Source: Chrysaora quinquecirrha (Eukaryota > Cnidaria > Scyphozoa > Semaeostomeae > Pelagiidae). Taken from it: DNA of 64,000 bases. Positions 23,438 through 38,400 of the stretch are shown piece by piece (the first letter of the stretch is position 1; each line of letters opens with the position of its first letter). The stretch lies in NCBI GenBank assembly GCA_014526335.1, contig JACTAT010000014.1, positions 133,250 through 197,249 of the forward strand, given 5' to 3'. The translations under genes and the position numbers were made by a program. The notes under the pieces were generated by a model. It was not told the origin of the DNA. It did no database searches and saw only the letters and a program-made list of their open reading frames with translations.

Positions 23438-26400
23438 TCAGAGAGTTGATTCTACCATGGGTTGCAAGTTGGATTCTTCATTTTCTGGCGTGTCCCATAC
23501 ATCTTCGGCACTGACGGAGTCGCTTCTTTCTTCGACCTCTCGCAAAGATGACAGAGAATCTGCTAGAACTTGCACGTAATCCTACAAGAAAAAAATGGAG
23601 TACTGAACCAGAAACCAGAAACAGATAAAATTACGCTTTTACATGGCTTAATCTATTAAGTCCAACTTTGTGAATAACATCTTAAATGTTAAAACAAACA
23701 AGTATTAGTCTTGATAAAAACTACACAAGCCCCAACATTGTCGTTATTCCAGTGTTTAAAAAAGGAGATAGATAAGTCCGATCCTGAGAATTATTGGCCT
23801 ATCTCCCTGCTAAAGACCTCTGTGAACTTCCAAGCTTGCCATCAGTGAAATTTTGCCACCTTCAAGTAATTTAAGTCTTCGAAATTTGACTCATATACCA
23901 AGTATAGCATTTTAAGAAGCAAGCACGGACAAATATTCGTTTCCTATACCACACTTCATGTAATGACTTTTAGATATTTTATATTACTGGATTTCTGATA
24001 TACTGTTAGCAACGCTAAGAAAATTATTAACGTATATATATGTATATATATATAACAGGCAAAGACAGTATGTTCTTATATTAAAAGATTAATGTTTTTA
24101 TTACCAAAAACATCTTGATATAAAACTAGAAAAAAGTCCATACAACTTACTAAAAATGGAATGGGAGAATGAATAAAACAGTAGGTATTGCAAGTTTTCT
24201 TATGATAATGGTAATCTTGGTCAGTCAAAAACGGGAGCAATAAGCTGAGAACTTACGCTAAATTTCAAGGTCAATTCAACATGTAATCTTGTGTAAAAAT
24301 GAACAATGCCACACTTACCGTACTTGTGAGATCACGTAGAAACACCTCGAATTTCGCGACAAGGTTTTCAAAACTAGGACGCGAGTTAGCATTCTCAAAC
24401 CAACATTCTGCCATCACCTCATAGCTGAAAAATAAGATTTAATAGCATAACTTTTAAAATATAACGTATATTTTCGAATGGAAATTTGACAGTAAAAATC
24501 GAGCAAACTTTTACACTATATTACAAGGTAGTTTCTACTTCTGGATTAGACAAATGTAAACAAGAGTTTGTATTTTCGATAACGTAAATGCTTAGAAAAT
24601 GCTGCCAAAATCTTTTTGCACGTTGGGTGTTGATAAGGCAGGGGTGGCCAAACGTTACAAACATTCTGAAATGTTGGCTGAATTTCTGATCCTGATCAAA
24701 CTTTAGCCCACATCATCAAACATGATGTCTGCTCACCTAACAAAGTTAGTCAACCATCACTGACTTTATTTCAACATGAATGTTGGGCAATGTTGGGTGA
24801 AATGTTGGCTGCCTTATGTCACGGCTTAAGAATATTCTAAACATCTTTCAGAAACCCTTGAACGAAATATTTACCTCTGCTCTTTGAAATTCGATACAAA
24901 AAATCGACAAAAGTAGACAACATAGTTGAACTGCGTTGCTTTTGTAAGACTAAATTAGTATTTTTTCAACATAGGAATCGCGCAAGAATGCAGCAAGTGC
25001 AGTAAGGAATAGTTTGGGTCTAAATCGAATCTGAGAACAGTGTTCATTGCCCTTCCTTGCACTTCATAACCACAAGTTCCGATTTTAGAACAGCCAAGAA
25101 AGTGACGATTTTCGGTAATATATCCTTACCCATACATTAGTCACTTAACTTAAGCCATGCAAGCTGAACCATAAGAAAACTGCTCGAGTCTTCCAGCGAA
25201 AGCAAAAGATAGAACAACAGCAAGTCAACTGCTATTTGCGTGCTTGAGCATACATCGGTCGAACCCAATATGGCGAAAACTACGACTTGCGCAGTACGTC
25301 TTACTGCAATAACTTCCGAGGTAGGCTATACTGCAGCAATAACTGTTTCATTAATAGATCTGTTTATGTCAAGAAGATTGCTGAGTAACTGAGGAGAAGA
25401 GACTTACATTTCTGGTGGGCAACCTTGAGGCTTTTGCATCCTGTACCCTGATTTCAGCAAGGAAAATAGTTTTTCAACAGGAATACTTGGATAAGGGGAT
25501 CCACCTGTAACGAGGATAATTTTCTCAATCATATGACATATCGCTTAAACACCGAATCGCAATGTATTTTACATTCTAGCAATTTTTCAACACACTGATA
25601 CTCCAAAGATGAGAGCTACCAACTATGGAATTAGATCATTGCGTTTGGCCAAATGTACGGAACTCACTTCCTGCTGAAATTAAACCATCTCCAAATAGTA
25701 AACAGTTCAAAACACTGGTCACGATTTGGTGTTTTGCTAACGAACGTTTATGTACCTTCTGCAATATGCATGCAATAAATGCAATCGTTGTAGTTTGCTC
25801 TACTTTAGATTAAATTGGTGACAGATCACAGATCACTATAGACCTTTTCAAATAGGTCTGGGTCGGCGCGACATTTTTCTGGAAAATGGTAGACATGTTG
25901 AGTAAGGGAATCCTCGTCACGTGCAAAGACCAGAATTGCAGTCGTTTTAGTTTTAGGAGGGATATTGCAGCACAATTTCGCTCAAACTCGCGTTTAATAG
26001 AAGTTAAAGTGAAACGAATGATTTGATACCTAAATTATCTGCTCTATGAAGAATTTAATCAAGCATTTTCCTTTTTGTGAGTTAAATGCATCTTGTTTCC
26101 TAAGTTGCTATAGATTTTTAACTTTTACTGTCACAGATTCCTTTTCTCTTATGCTTCCATTATTTATGAATTAGAAGCAAAATCTGTTGTATTTCCTCTC
26201 CCAAATCGACTGCAATTAAGGTCGTTGCACGCGGAGAGGATTCCCTTACACAAGATATCTACCATTTTCCAGAAAGATGTTGCGTCCGACCCAGACCTCT
26301 TTGAAAAGGTCTATTGTATAAACCCTAACGTTAAAAAATATTACAATTACAAATACAAACTGAATGAAAATTAATACAGGCAACAGTATGATAATTGGTC

Positions 26401-29400
26401 GGTTTAAGTAAGTAAGTAGTTAAAGGATGACAAACCTAACGTGAAAATCTCCCATAACAAGACACCATATGCCCATACATCACTTTGTGATGTATAAACT
26501 CGATCAAATAAAGCTTCTATTGATAACCACTTTACAGGAAGTCGTCCCTACGATAAACAAATTTGAAGACATTAAAGGATAATCCTTGTAAATTATTAAG
26601 ATTCAAATACGTGAACTGCCTTTGCTCAGGTTAAACCTCACTCTTCTTTTCTGTTTTCCGTTCTGATCTTCAGTACATTTTTTTCAATAAGCAAATGCTC
26701 AATAAGCAACTATATGGCTCGACTGACCTGAACGTAAAGTGAGAGTTCAATTGAATTACTGTAAGCAACTAAGAAGTCAAACAACAAAGCTGCAGCATTC
26801 ATGTCAAAATATATATGTTTATATAAGGCTATAGCAGCCTTTATGTAACGTGTTTCCCTTACTGTCTCCAAAAATCCTTGTGTTTTAGGCCTAACAGTTG
26901 ACGTTTTTAACCCACGAAGTTAGGAATGGTTGTTAGGAACAAAAACTGTAAAGCATCTTTTAAGCAACTTTTAGGGTTGAAATGTCCAAAGTTTTAAGCA
27001 ATTTTGAGTGCTGGACCAAAGTTTGTTTGCTGTTTCACCTGGTTCCGTCGACCAATGAAAACTAATTCAACTGCTACTAGTGTCTACCCTTTAAATCACA
27101 GCATTCCAAAAGTATCACAAAACTTATGTTTTATGGTATTAGGGAAATGTTTCGTTTAAGGTTTCGTTTACTTCCAGGTATACAGTGTGGCGAAATACAC
27201 AAGGTCGTGGGTTCGAATCTCGTTTGAGTCACTGTCACTTAGCCTACCGCCAACTCTGATTCTATTCTTCCGAGGTTGGTAAACGTCTATGAGTTGGCAA
27301 ACGTGTATGAGCATCAAGGGTAATTCGGCCTAGAACATCAGTCTAGGGCATACACAGCAGGCTCGCATCACCAGAGAACTGCAGAGCCCTGACTTGGGTT
27401 AACATCAAAATCTGTTTTCTTGCTTGCTTGCTAGCAAAAATCAAGCAAGCGCAAGCAAGATGATAATTGCAACTCACATCTGTCGTTTTTCTGTAATAGT
27501 CAGCTTCTCTAACATTCCTTGCTAGGCCAAAATCAGCAATTTTCATTTCGAAATGTTCTCCTACCAAAATATTCCTTGCCGCCAAGTCACGATGTATACA
27601 CTGAAAATAAAATAAGTGTAAGCTAAGATGTTTTAGAAGCACAGGGGATATTACTGAAAGAGAAGATCGTGCCACCAAAGTCAAGCACAGCAGTTATCTT
27701 AAGACCAAGTGATCAAAATACAGTGCTTAAACTAAGGCAATAAGAACATAAATATTTATTGAAAATAGGACATGAGTTGAGAGCAGCATATCATAATACG
27801 TTATTGCAAGAATAGGAGTTCCGAGGATCTATGCACTAGGAGTGCCGCTCTAATGCAAGCAATACACGTGATAAATCTTTACACATGTGTAAAGTCAATA
27901 GATACTCGAAGAAATGGATTGGGTTTTTATTAATTATCTCCATAATTTTTTTTGAAGAGTCGAAGAGTCAATATGTGTTTCATGCAAAGGCTTCTTAACA
28001 ATGTTTAGAGTTTCCTAGATATTCCTGGCCTAGGTTCACTGCAAATGTCGTAGATTTGCTCTCAAACCCCCCTGCATACACGCTCATACTACTACTGCGC
28101 TACTATACTACTAGACTCCCTAAACGAGTCTCTAGTTTACGCTCCCCTTATTTTGATTTGTCACTCCACACTGAGCGATTGTAGAAAACAACAACAACAA
28201 CATCGAACGAAGTAGTGGGACTTATGGAGTGAATCTACTATACTACTATGGTACGGTAACATGAGCAGGTGTTTGGGGGCCTTGGAGCGAATCTTGTATG
28301 AACTATGAGTTTTCTACTCTCCTGAGTTCTTCAGCAAAGGCAACGCAAGATTTTCTATGATTCTAACATCAAGATCACCACTCAAAAAACACTTTGGAAG
28401 ATTAGTTGGGATTTTCAAACTCCTCATACCTGGTGAGTCGCTAGAAACTCCATTCCCTTTGCGATTTGCAATGAAAAACACACAAGATCTGATAATTTAA
28501 GCAATTCTTCGACACTCTGATCTGAATTATCGCATCTTGGAGGACGTTTGCTCCTCAGGTATTGTCTTAGATTACCATATGGTGCATATTCAACAACAAC
28601 ATACAAGGTTTCTGCAATAAAACACAAATGCATGTTAGGTAGGTTAAAAAACTATTCGTACCAAGCAGCAGTGGAGAAAATACAGGGGGCAACGATCGAC
28701 CTCCTTTCTCGCCAAGTAAGTTGTGAACCAACTTGTCGGAGCCAAGCAATTTGTCGGGGAATTAAAACACAAGGAACAGTTCTGAGGGGAGCATACGCAG
28801 CGTTTTTACTCTTGTGAATACTAGAACATAGCGTTGTTTCAAAAACAGCGATGTGATGCAAATGAACACAGAAGTCTTTATTTGTCTCTTACCCTTAGCT
28901 CCTACAAACAATGAATTGTAGGGCTAGGGTAGCTACTTCCAAAGGCTATTAAGAAGAGCGGCACAATTTCGAACATTAACGGAATCACCAAAACATTAAG
29001 TAAGGACAGTAATTTAAAGCCAGCTTACAACATTTTTACTCACCATTCTGCGTACAACAACCAAGAAAATTAATGATATTTCTATGTTTCCCAATGCGTT
29101 TCATCGTTTCCATTTCCGATACTAGGTCAAGCAGCTCATTCTCAGTTGCATCAGCTGAAACAGAAAGGTTTAAATGTTTAAAAATTGCAGTATCTACAAT
29201 CCTCGCCAAAAACATTGGGGATACCTATGAATCTCATGTTTCTTGATCTTAAAGGGTAAACAACCCCAACAGGTTTTTCCTTGAAAACCAATTAAGATAG
29301 AGAAAGTGATCCCCCTGCGACTCAATGTTGGAGTAACTGATTGACTTCCATTGAGTCGGGGGAGGGGTTTGCTTCGTTAAAGAGAAAATTGTTGAACAAA

Positions 29401-32400
29401 TGCAGTGTCCCAGCACTTTTTCCGTGGATTGTATATTAAATATAAACACACAATAAATTGAAGAACAAAACTAAGAATCCACCAACAGGACTGCAATAAG
29501 CCCCTGCTTCATCTAATGAATACCCTTCTAATAAACGACAAAGGGATCTTAACAAAGGGATCTTAAATCAAATTTCTTCTTCGCGAAGCCCAATTTCCCA
29601 AGTCAATGTAACAGATTTTCTATACTCCTTTATGAATATATTTGTAATAAATGACGAGCACTTAGATAGATTGTCCCACAACTGGCACACCACAGTAGAG
29701 AGGATTCGAGCCTGGACTGCATGACCAGAGAGCCAACGACGTTTCAACTGAGCTGCAGAGCTCAATGAAGAGCGTATTGTTTCTGGTTTCTTTAGCCTGA
29801 GAACAGTAAACGATACGGGAACGGGAAGTGTTCTTTCTCGTCTGAGTTTGCACATAACCTTTAGTCCAAGCAACTTCCAATGAAGAAATGAATTACGCTT
29901 GATAACTAATTGGACCAGGACCGACGAGTTAATTGCTTTCTGGCTGACAAAATAGCACCATAGTACCATATTGTATAGTCAGGTATCATATAGGTCGGTT
30001 TCTATGTTTTAGAGCCTTATTTGTTGATAGGGCATTCTCAAGGATGGCCTTTTAAAGATAGAGCTATTGCATATTTGCTACACAAAATATTGTTTACACA
30101 AGAAAACCTGCCCACCTTTTAACATTTTAACAGCCACTGTACAAATACTGTTCGGCTTTGAAGGTAGGCTTATAGCCTGTGCCTTAACGACAACTCCAAA
30201 TGCTCCTTCACCCAATGTTTCACCAAGTATTAGGTCATTACAACTGATTTCCCAATTTTCATCCAAGGGTAAATCTAATGTCTCCAGGCAAGCTAAAACG
30301 TAAAGAAAGAGAATTAACTACAGAGTATTTTTATCAATATATATGAACCACGCTTGTTCATGGAAATCAGTACTCCTTCTTTCTTGGAAGCCATGGGACT
30401 GGAATCACCATGCCATGCAACGAGGCTATTGCCTGCCAGACAACATGTTATTGTTTGCCATTGCTTTTGCCAAATCCAGCAAAAAGTTTTCCAATCAGCC
30501 TCGCTCGGTCTACCATTCTGCAGGTGAGTGGTCCATCAGTTATTTTTGCTGCAATCACTTGGTAGACCAAACCACCTTTGTTATTCATTGTTTTTTGCTG
30601 AAAAAGTAAAATCGATTTGTGCACCAGCACCTGCAACAGTAATTTCTTACCAACAGTGCACCCGAGATCTCCATGAAATGGAGCACACTCTGCAGACTGG
30701 CTGGTCTGGTCTCCCAGTCATCATAGCAGTTTAAGGTAAATCAGAAAAACGTGGAAGCTAGACGTTAATAATCAATCAAGGCAGAATCATGAGCTTGAAC
30801 AAAAGCCCCTGCAACTCTGGTTATGCTTTAATCCAATATTGTCCTTCATTAACTATCTTCATTAATTCTAAGTTTTAAAAATTATACCAGAAGTATGAAT
30901 GCACATACAATACCTTTAGCATCTTGTGCTAGAGGCAACATCTGTCCTTTTAATCGGCTATTGCTAGAGATTATAGATTCTGATCTCAAACTGCTGGAAT
31001 GAAGCAGCGGTGCAGTACTTGAAGCTCCTGATATCAGTCTGCTTCGAGGGTATCCATGTCCATTATATTTGACAGCCAAGCTTTTGTGATTAAGATTGGC
31101 GTCAATTTGGTCGTCTTCTTTGTCGACAGGGTAACTATGATGCCGCTTTCTTTTTCTCCTTTTTAGGTTTTTTACCAACATAAATGCTATGACTAATAGA
31201 AAAATGAATATGAACGCTGCCACAGCACCAATTATTGGCAGAATATGTTTCTTTGGAGTTCGAGGAGCAGGAGGTTTTGGAGGTTTGACTATTGGCTCCG
31301 TCTTAGTCTTCATGGTCATTGGTACTGCGAAAATAAAACAACAACGTTAGGATTAGATCTCAGGTGCCAGGGTACGAAGCAAAACACAAGGAAAACATAC
31401 AGTATCAATTAATCAAGAAGAGGCGCTTATAATGAATCGATGTGCTGCAAAACGGGGTAACCAGTTAAAATACAATTTCAAAACAGCTAGCACGAAGCTC
31501 AACAAGCATCCTCTCACTTATTCTTTAGAGATTGAGGACGAAGACCAAATTCATTTTGCCTAAAACAGTCGTCCAAAGGGTGAGAAGACAATGTCTCTTC
31601 CAAGGATGACAATATCCATCTGAAAACTGACAATGTCCCTCATAACGATACCAATTTATTTGACAGGACTGACACCCTAGCAAAATGTCAATGTCCCTTG
31701 CAACAGTGATAATGTCTCTCGCAAGAGTGACAGTTACCGTTGCAAGAGTGAATCTGCAACAGTGACAATTTTCCTTGCAGAGGTTAAATTTCCCCTGCAT
31801 GCAATAGTAACAATGTCCCTTGCAAGAGTGACAGTTACGGTTGCAAGAGTGAACGTGCAACAGTGACAGTGCCCCATTCAAGAGTGAGAATTTCCGCTTT
31901 AAGGACATGCAGCAGTGACAATGTCCCTCGCAAGAGTGACCATCTCGTCTGCTAGATTGAACATGCAACAGTAACATGCAAAAGTGACAGTGTCCTTCGG
32001 AGGAGTGACAACTTCCGCTGCAATGTCTTTCATTGAGTGGCAATAGTCCCCGAGAGAGTGACAGTGTCCTTTGAAGCAGAGACCCTTTGTGCCCCAAGAA
32101 CAAGAGCCAGAATTCTTTCGCAAACGTAACATGTCTCTTTATAGAGCGGTAGTATTCCTTACACTGTTCCTAACAAGAATGGCAATGTAAAGTGAAAATG
32201 TTCCTTGTGACTCTGAAATGCCCCTTCGAAAAGGGATTGAGAGTATATCGTTCCTTGCCTTAATTCAGGAACATGTAAGCAAATTTGAAATGAATTCAAT
32301 ACCTGTATCCTCAATGACAGTCAAACGTGCAGATTTTATTGCACAGCCAAGATGGTTGCATCCAACGCAACTATAATAACCATCGTCTTTCTTGCTAACA

Positions 32401-35400
32401 TTATAAAGATTCAGTCTAACTCCATGTAATTTATGTTCATTCTGCATCTTTTTAATCGACTGATAAAACGATGAACTAATCTGCTTCGTTCCTTGTGCGA
32501 TGCCTCCCACTTGGGATATTTTTGTTACTTCAGTTTCGTTAGAGCTTTCTGGCTTCTCGTCCCATAAATACCAACGAAAATCAATCATGGTGCCCATCTT
32601 TGTACTGAATAATTCATAACAGTCCATTGAGGCGTTCTCTCCTGTCCGAGCAATCGTATTCTTTGGGTAATCTGGCAGAAGGTGAGGCTTTGAACGCACG
32701 GTTTCTAGAATTAAAAAATTACTCAAATTAAAAAATGTCGTTGCCGAAGAGTAGGCCATAATTAAGGGAGAACTCCAAAGGGGCACTTGGGTATGGAAAA
32801 CGCTTGTGGTGCAGCAATATTTTACCTGTCTTCCAAGCAAACGAATCGTTAGTGTTGCAAGTGGCAGAGTAAAGCCCTGTTCACACCAAAGGAAGTAGCC
32901 TAGACTCGACCAGCCTCCGCCTACTTACACTAGCCTGGACCAGCCCAAGGTTTTCATAAAACTGGGCCGACCCTAGGCTAGTTTTTATAGTGTGAACAGG
33001 GCAATACAAAAGACACTACAGAAACGACAAACAAGTTAATACGATTAATAGGTGGATGCTCTTTAGCCGAATAACAAATGAATGGCCTTATCGTTAAGTT
33101 GACACAATGGAAAGTGAAACAGCTACTTTTTTTCAAGGCTTTACCTGGTTTGATACACGAGTATATCTTTGAATTATTTTAAATGAATAATGGGCTTTCT
33201 GAGTATTATAAACGGACACTTCACACTCTGATATCGGCAAATGAAAAATTAAAAAAGAAACGAATCAAATTAAATCTAATGATATAGAGCATTGGACTAG
33301 CAAACAAATGGATGACGGAATAGCATTCATAAATATGACATTCTTAACTATGGGACACTCCGAGAAGAAAATCCTTCGAACATCCTTTAAGAAAAAATTT
33401 AATATTATGATGTTTTGGAGTGATGTCGGAATACCAACACTGCAAATGCAAATCTTGTTTTTGTCCTACACCGGTCCCAGTCTAAGCAATCAAGACTAGT
33501 TGGATTAGGTAATCTGGTCAACTAAAGATTAAATATAGTTATCAAAGCTATTATTCACTGCACTTTATTCACCAATGACCCAATTAGTCAAAGATAAATT
33601 AATATAGCAAATGAGTAATCCAATTTAATTAGAGAAACTTCTAAAGATTGAAGATCATAAGGTTGACCTAAAGTGCTTTATTAATGCGTCACCATTCTAT
33701 CATTCAAATTCGAAGAATAGAGCAGTCAAATGCACAATATCGGATTAATGAATCCCCAGTTCAATTTTAATTGACTTAACTTTATATATCCATGCAAGAT
33801 CAGTATACTGTGAGAGCGAATAGAGGAAATGAAAGGATTCTGTATCACGTAAGGGTGCTTCCTCGCGAATTACTCAGCCTGCCTAAAACCTAAAGGTCGT
33901 AGTGGAAAACCAAGTTACTCTCGTAAAAACATCCTAGGACATTCCTCTGAGTATGGTAATGCTCAGTCTTCAGAAGCTTTCAACAATCTTGAAAAGAAGT
34001 GATAGAGGAAAGCACCTTGCCTACAAAGTCTCATTTCGGTTTTATTTTCTACTTCTGACATGCATTCAGACGAAGACGAAGACAAATAGGAAAAAGACGG
34101 GCTGTTGCTTATAGCTTTTGCTGCAATGATCTAGTTTCAATGTCAGTAGTCTAATGTCTAGGGTTAGTAGCCTCGTTTCGCTCTTCGTGTGGTTTCGCAG
34201 TGTAACATCCACGAAAAACATTATGGTTTGAAACTTTCTATCATTTAAAACAGGCACGAAAATATGTTTGTTTATCTGGCGAGGCTCAGGTCCTATCACT
34301 GTGGCCAGATCAAAGCAACCGCCGTTCGAAAAATCGTGATGCTGTGTTCGAAAGATGTTCGAAAATTACGACATAGACCTCCTGGATTCCTTACGTTTCT
34401 TTTGTTTTGTAACTGTAGAAAATAATAAACCGGGGGAGCACTGACGTGATTTTCGTTGAAATTTCGAATGCGTTTTGGCCACAGTGATAGGACTGAGCCT
34501 CGGCAGATTTCAAACCGCCAGATAAACAAACATATTTTCGTGCCTGTTTTAAATGATTTAGTTGAGGAAAGTGAAAACAAGTGTACTCTGTAGACAGTTT
34601 AGGTGGTGGGGAACATTTTGATGTAAAGAAGTTGGCGTTTAACGCAAAATTCACCGAAATTCAGGCAAAACGAAACAATGTTGTATCAAGGCTATTCAGA
34701 AAAGCTTCACTCCTTGTTATTATTTATTATATACGTATAAAGCTATCACAATGTGGCGTTTTCTGAACAACAGCAACAACCAAATATCTGTATCGAAAAT
34801 AGGACATTTTAGGCAGAAAACAACACAAGTAAGGTTATATCACTAATGATATTTATGCGATTGGGCCTCCTGTGGGGTTAGTAGCCTCGTTTCGCTCTTC
34901 GTGTGGTTTTGCAGTGTAATATCCACGAAAAACATTATGGTTTGAAATTTTCTATCAACAGTCTTCAATGTCGTCGTGTTAGACTAATTACTTTTTCCAA
35001 GTGTTTCAATAGTTTGGTCTTATCTCCAACATTCATTCGCCAACCATTTGGCGCAGCACCCATCAATTCTATCACTTAAAATGTCTAAAAGTGAAGGAAA
35101 TTCTCAGCAAAACAGAAAAATTACTCACCAACTATAAGAACATCAAATGTGTAAGGTGTTTCTCCAAATTGATTCTTTGCAATGCATGTGTAATTCCCAG
35201 TATCCGATGTACGTGAATCTTCAATTTTCAGCAGAAAATCGTCTGCTTTGTAGTTCTCTCTCGAGATAGACATACCATTCTTCTTCCACGAGTAAGTAAT
35301 AGGCTGTGTTCCTTCTGCTCTGCAGTACAGTTTCACTGTATCACCAACTAAAGCCACTTTTGTGCTCAAGCTGCTCTCAAAAACAGGTTTACCTTTGATC

Positions 35401-38400
35401 ACTAAAAACAATTTTAAAGACGTCTCGTAAATATTGTTAGAATGATTAATAGAACTCTTGCAACGTGTGTGCGTGTGTTCATTTATCTCAAATCGATTTT
35501 CATCATAAACATACATGTACATATATAGATATATGATTGCACATAAAGTCTACATGCGATTGTACATTAATCCAAATCGACTGTACAAAGCATTATTTAT
35601 TTGGAGTAGGTACTTTTTAAAAGATTTCACATCGTTTCAGGACTTGATTTGTCAGTATTTGCCCTAGTGCAGAGACAAGGAATGTATCAAATTATGCTAC
35701 AATGTTGATAGCTATTTGGTAAATCCTGGGGAAAATATCCGGAACGTTTACGAAAAAAACCAGAACCCATTATGGAAGGTATAGACCCTGAATTAGGAAG
35801 TTTTTCGATTTCGCATTCGTTTTCCTGTTGAGTGAAGTAGAGATACTTGACAAAGCTTCAGGAGAGTCATACAGTGGGGGCAACCATTAACGGAGAGCCA
35901 CTCAGTGGGACAGCCATTAGTAATTGAGAGCCACACAGTTGGACAACCATTAACGGAGAGCCACACAGTGGGAAACCATGAACAGAGAGCCACTCAGTGG
36001 GACAACCATTAACGGAGAGCCACTTAGTGGGACAACCATTAACGGAGAGCCACTCAATGGGACAACCATTAAAGGAGAGTCATACAGTGGGACAACAATA
36101 AACGGAGAGCCACATAGTAGGACAACCATTAACGGGGAGCTACGCAGTGGGACAACCATTAACAGATAGCAACACAGTTAGACAACCATAAACGGAGAGC
36201 CACACAGTGGGAAACCATGAACAGAGAGCCACTCAGTGGGACAACTATTAACAGAAAGCCACGTAGTGGGACAACCATTAACAGAGAGCCACATAATGGG
36301 ACAACCATTTACGGGGATCCACTTGGTGGGACAACCATTAACAGATAGCCACACAGTTGGACAATCATAAACGGGGAACCACTCAGTGGGACAACCATTA
36401 ATGGAGAGCAATACACTGGGACAACCATTAACAGATAGCCACACCGTTGGACAACCATAAACGAGAGCCACAAAGTAGGACAACCATTAACGGGGAGCTA
36501 CACAGTGAGACAACCATTAACACAGAGCCACATTGTGGTAAAACCACTGACGGAGAGCGCCGCAGTTGGACAACCGTCAAAAAGAACATTTATACAACCC
36601 AGTGTTCCGAGTGTTTTGTTAGTCTCGGTTTAATGAGCGATAACTTGGACACAAGTAAGAAGTCTAGAGGCTCTGAATAGAGAATATATTAATGAACTAC
36701 ATACTTTGAACTATTAAAAGCACTTTGGTTAAATTTCTGCCATATTCATCTTTGCAAACATATAATCCTCCATCAGCAACCTCAACTTGTTTTATAATAA
36801 AAATCCTTTTCTTGTTGTACCTCACTCTTCTGCTTGTTTTAACTTTTTTCTTGTCTTTCCACCAGTTGAAATATGATGTCGAATTCTTTTGCACTCTGCA
36901 TGATAATCTAGCTATTTTTCCAAGCCTCAGAGAAATTGTGTTGATTTTCGCGGGGACTTTTTCTAAAACCAGAGATAATCGTAAACTATTACGCATAAAT
37001 GAATGTATAGCTCTACATAGCTTTGTTACAAGAATCTGAATACATACATATGTAAATAAACTTAAAATAGATTTCGAATAACGAAATATATTGGTTATTT
37101 GGCAGAGTCATCGCGACGTTTGAGTCACAAATGAGCATCAGAGGCTATTGGTCCCCATTTCCTCGGGACAACTTTCTACAAGCTTCAAGCAAACTTGCAA
37201 CCGGGGATTTAGTGACCAAAGCATTCCTTTCAAACAGCCAATCAGTCAAGGGGCACGGGCCACAGTGCTACATCAACACAGTTTCGAGTGGTGGTAGTAA
37301 ACGGTTATGAGTTTTTATGACTTTGGGCAAATCCTATGCTCTGAGGGTCATACGTCCTGTGTCTATGTCAATACATGGTTCGCACGCAAAGTGTCCTAGT
37401 TCATTGGTTGCGAATAGAAAAACATGCCTGAGCTGTTTTGAATTTCGCTCTTTTCTGTTCTTGATGGCTTTTTATTTTGGCTCGGCATGTTGCGACAGAC
37501 ATATAGACTTATTACACGGTCGTAGTTTTCGCTGCCTTCACCTCAATTCAATTCATTAAAAATGTAAAATCAAAAAATAGTTGTTGATGTTGTTAATGGC
37601 GGCAGTTCAAACATACGGTAGTATGAGCGGGCTGTGTTGCGTTGGGGGCTGGGAGCGAATCTACAACTTCTGTAGTGAGTCTAACAGGCATATCGAAATT
37701 CGGGGAGCGCAAACGAAAGACCTGAGAAGCTTGTAAATGTGATACTTCTTGAATGTGAAATCTAGCTTAGCTTAAGCAGGGACACTAAATACTTCGCATA
37801 GGCCCAGCCTGGTATTACGGAGATACGTGCGAAAAGTTGCGAAGGCTACTTCAAATCATAATTTAACCTTTAAAGACGTCAAGCTCAATATGAGGTTATG
37901 GGCTTGCTGGTAGAAACTCTTGCAAGTTAGCCAATTATAGCAGCAGGAAGGATATAACAAAGCTACTTAGACACCACCCGAGAAAACACAAATAAGAATC
38001 GGCTATTCCAGATGATACTAGCGAGCTAAAGCTGACTTAATGGTAATTTCCGTTAAGCAAAACTGGCTTTAACATAAAACGCTACGATTGTTTCGGCTCA
38101 CAGCATCACAGTACCGTGCCAACCATAATCTTCTGTGACTTGCATGACGCAGCCAAGGTTTTAACGCCTGTAACCAACTGTCTGGCAAGCGCAAGCGATA
38201 CCTTCACAAATACTTGACCTCAAGCTTACAAGTGCAAAACCTGATTAGAGCATTGCTTTCGTAAAAGCAACCGACTGGATTCTAAAGCCATCAATGTACT
38301 TAAAAATAACGTTAGATAATAATGATAGAAATCCAACTTTTGAAACCCAGTTGCCCTCACTGGTTTATCCTTGATAGATTGGCAACTTTCCAGCGACCTT

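Noticed and set aside
31525..32103. 192-codon Cys/His-rich frame resembling zinc-finger repeats (CHSCKGHC units)
   Set aside because: It is a by-product of a 24-bp minisatellite inside a confirmed FGFR intron; spacing and residues do not match any zinc-finger class.
35793..36483. Repeat proteins with [10 protein letters not shown] or GCPTVWLSV units
   Set aside because: They come from the 30-bp minisatellite, lie in an intron and are open on both strands.
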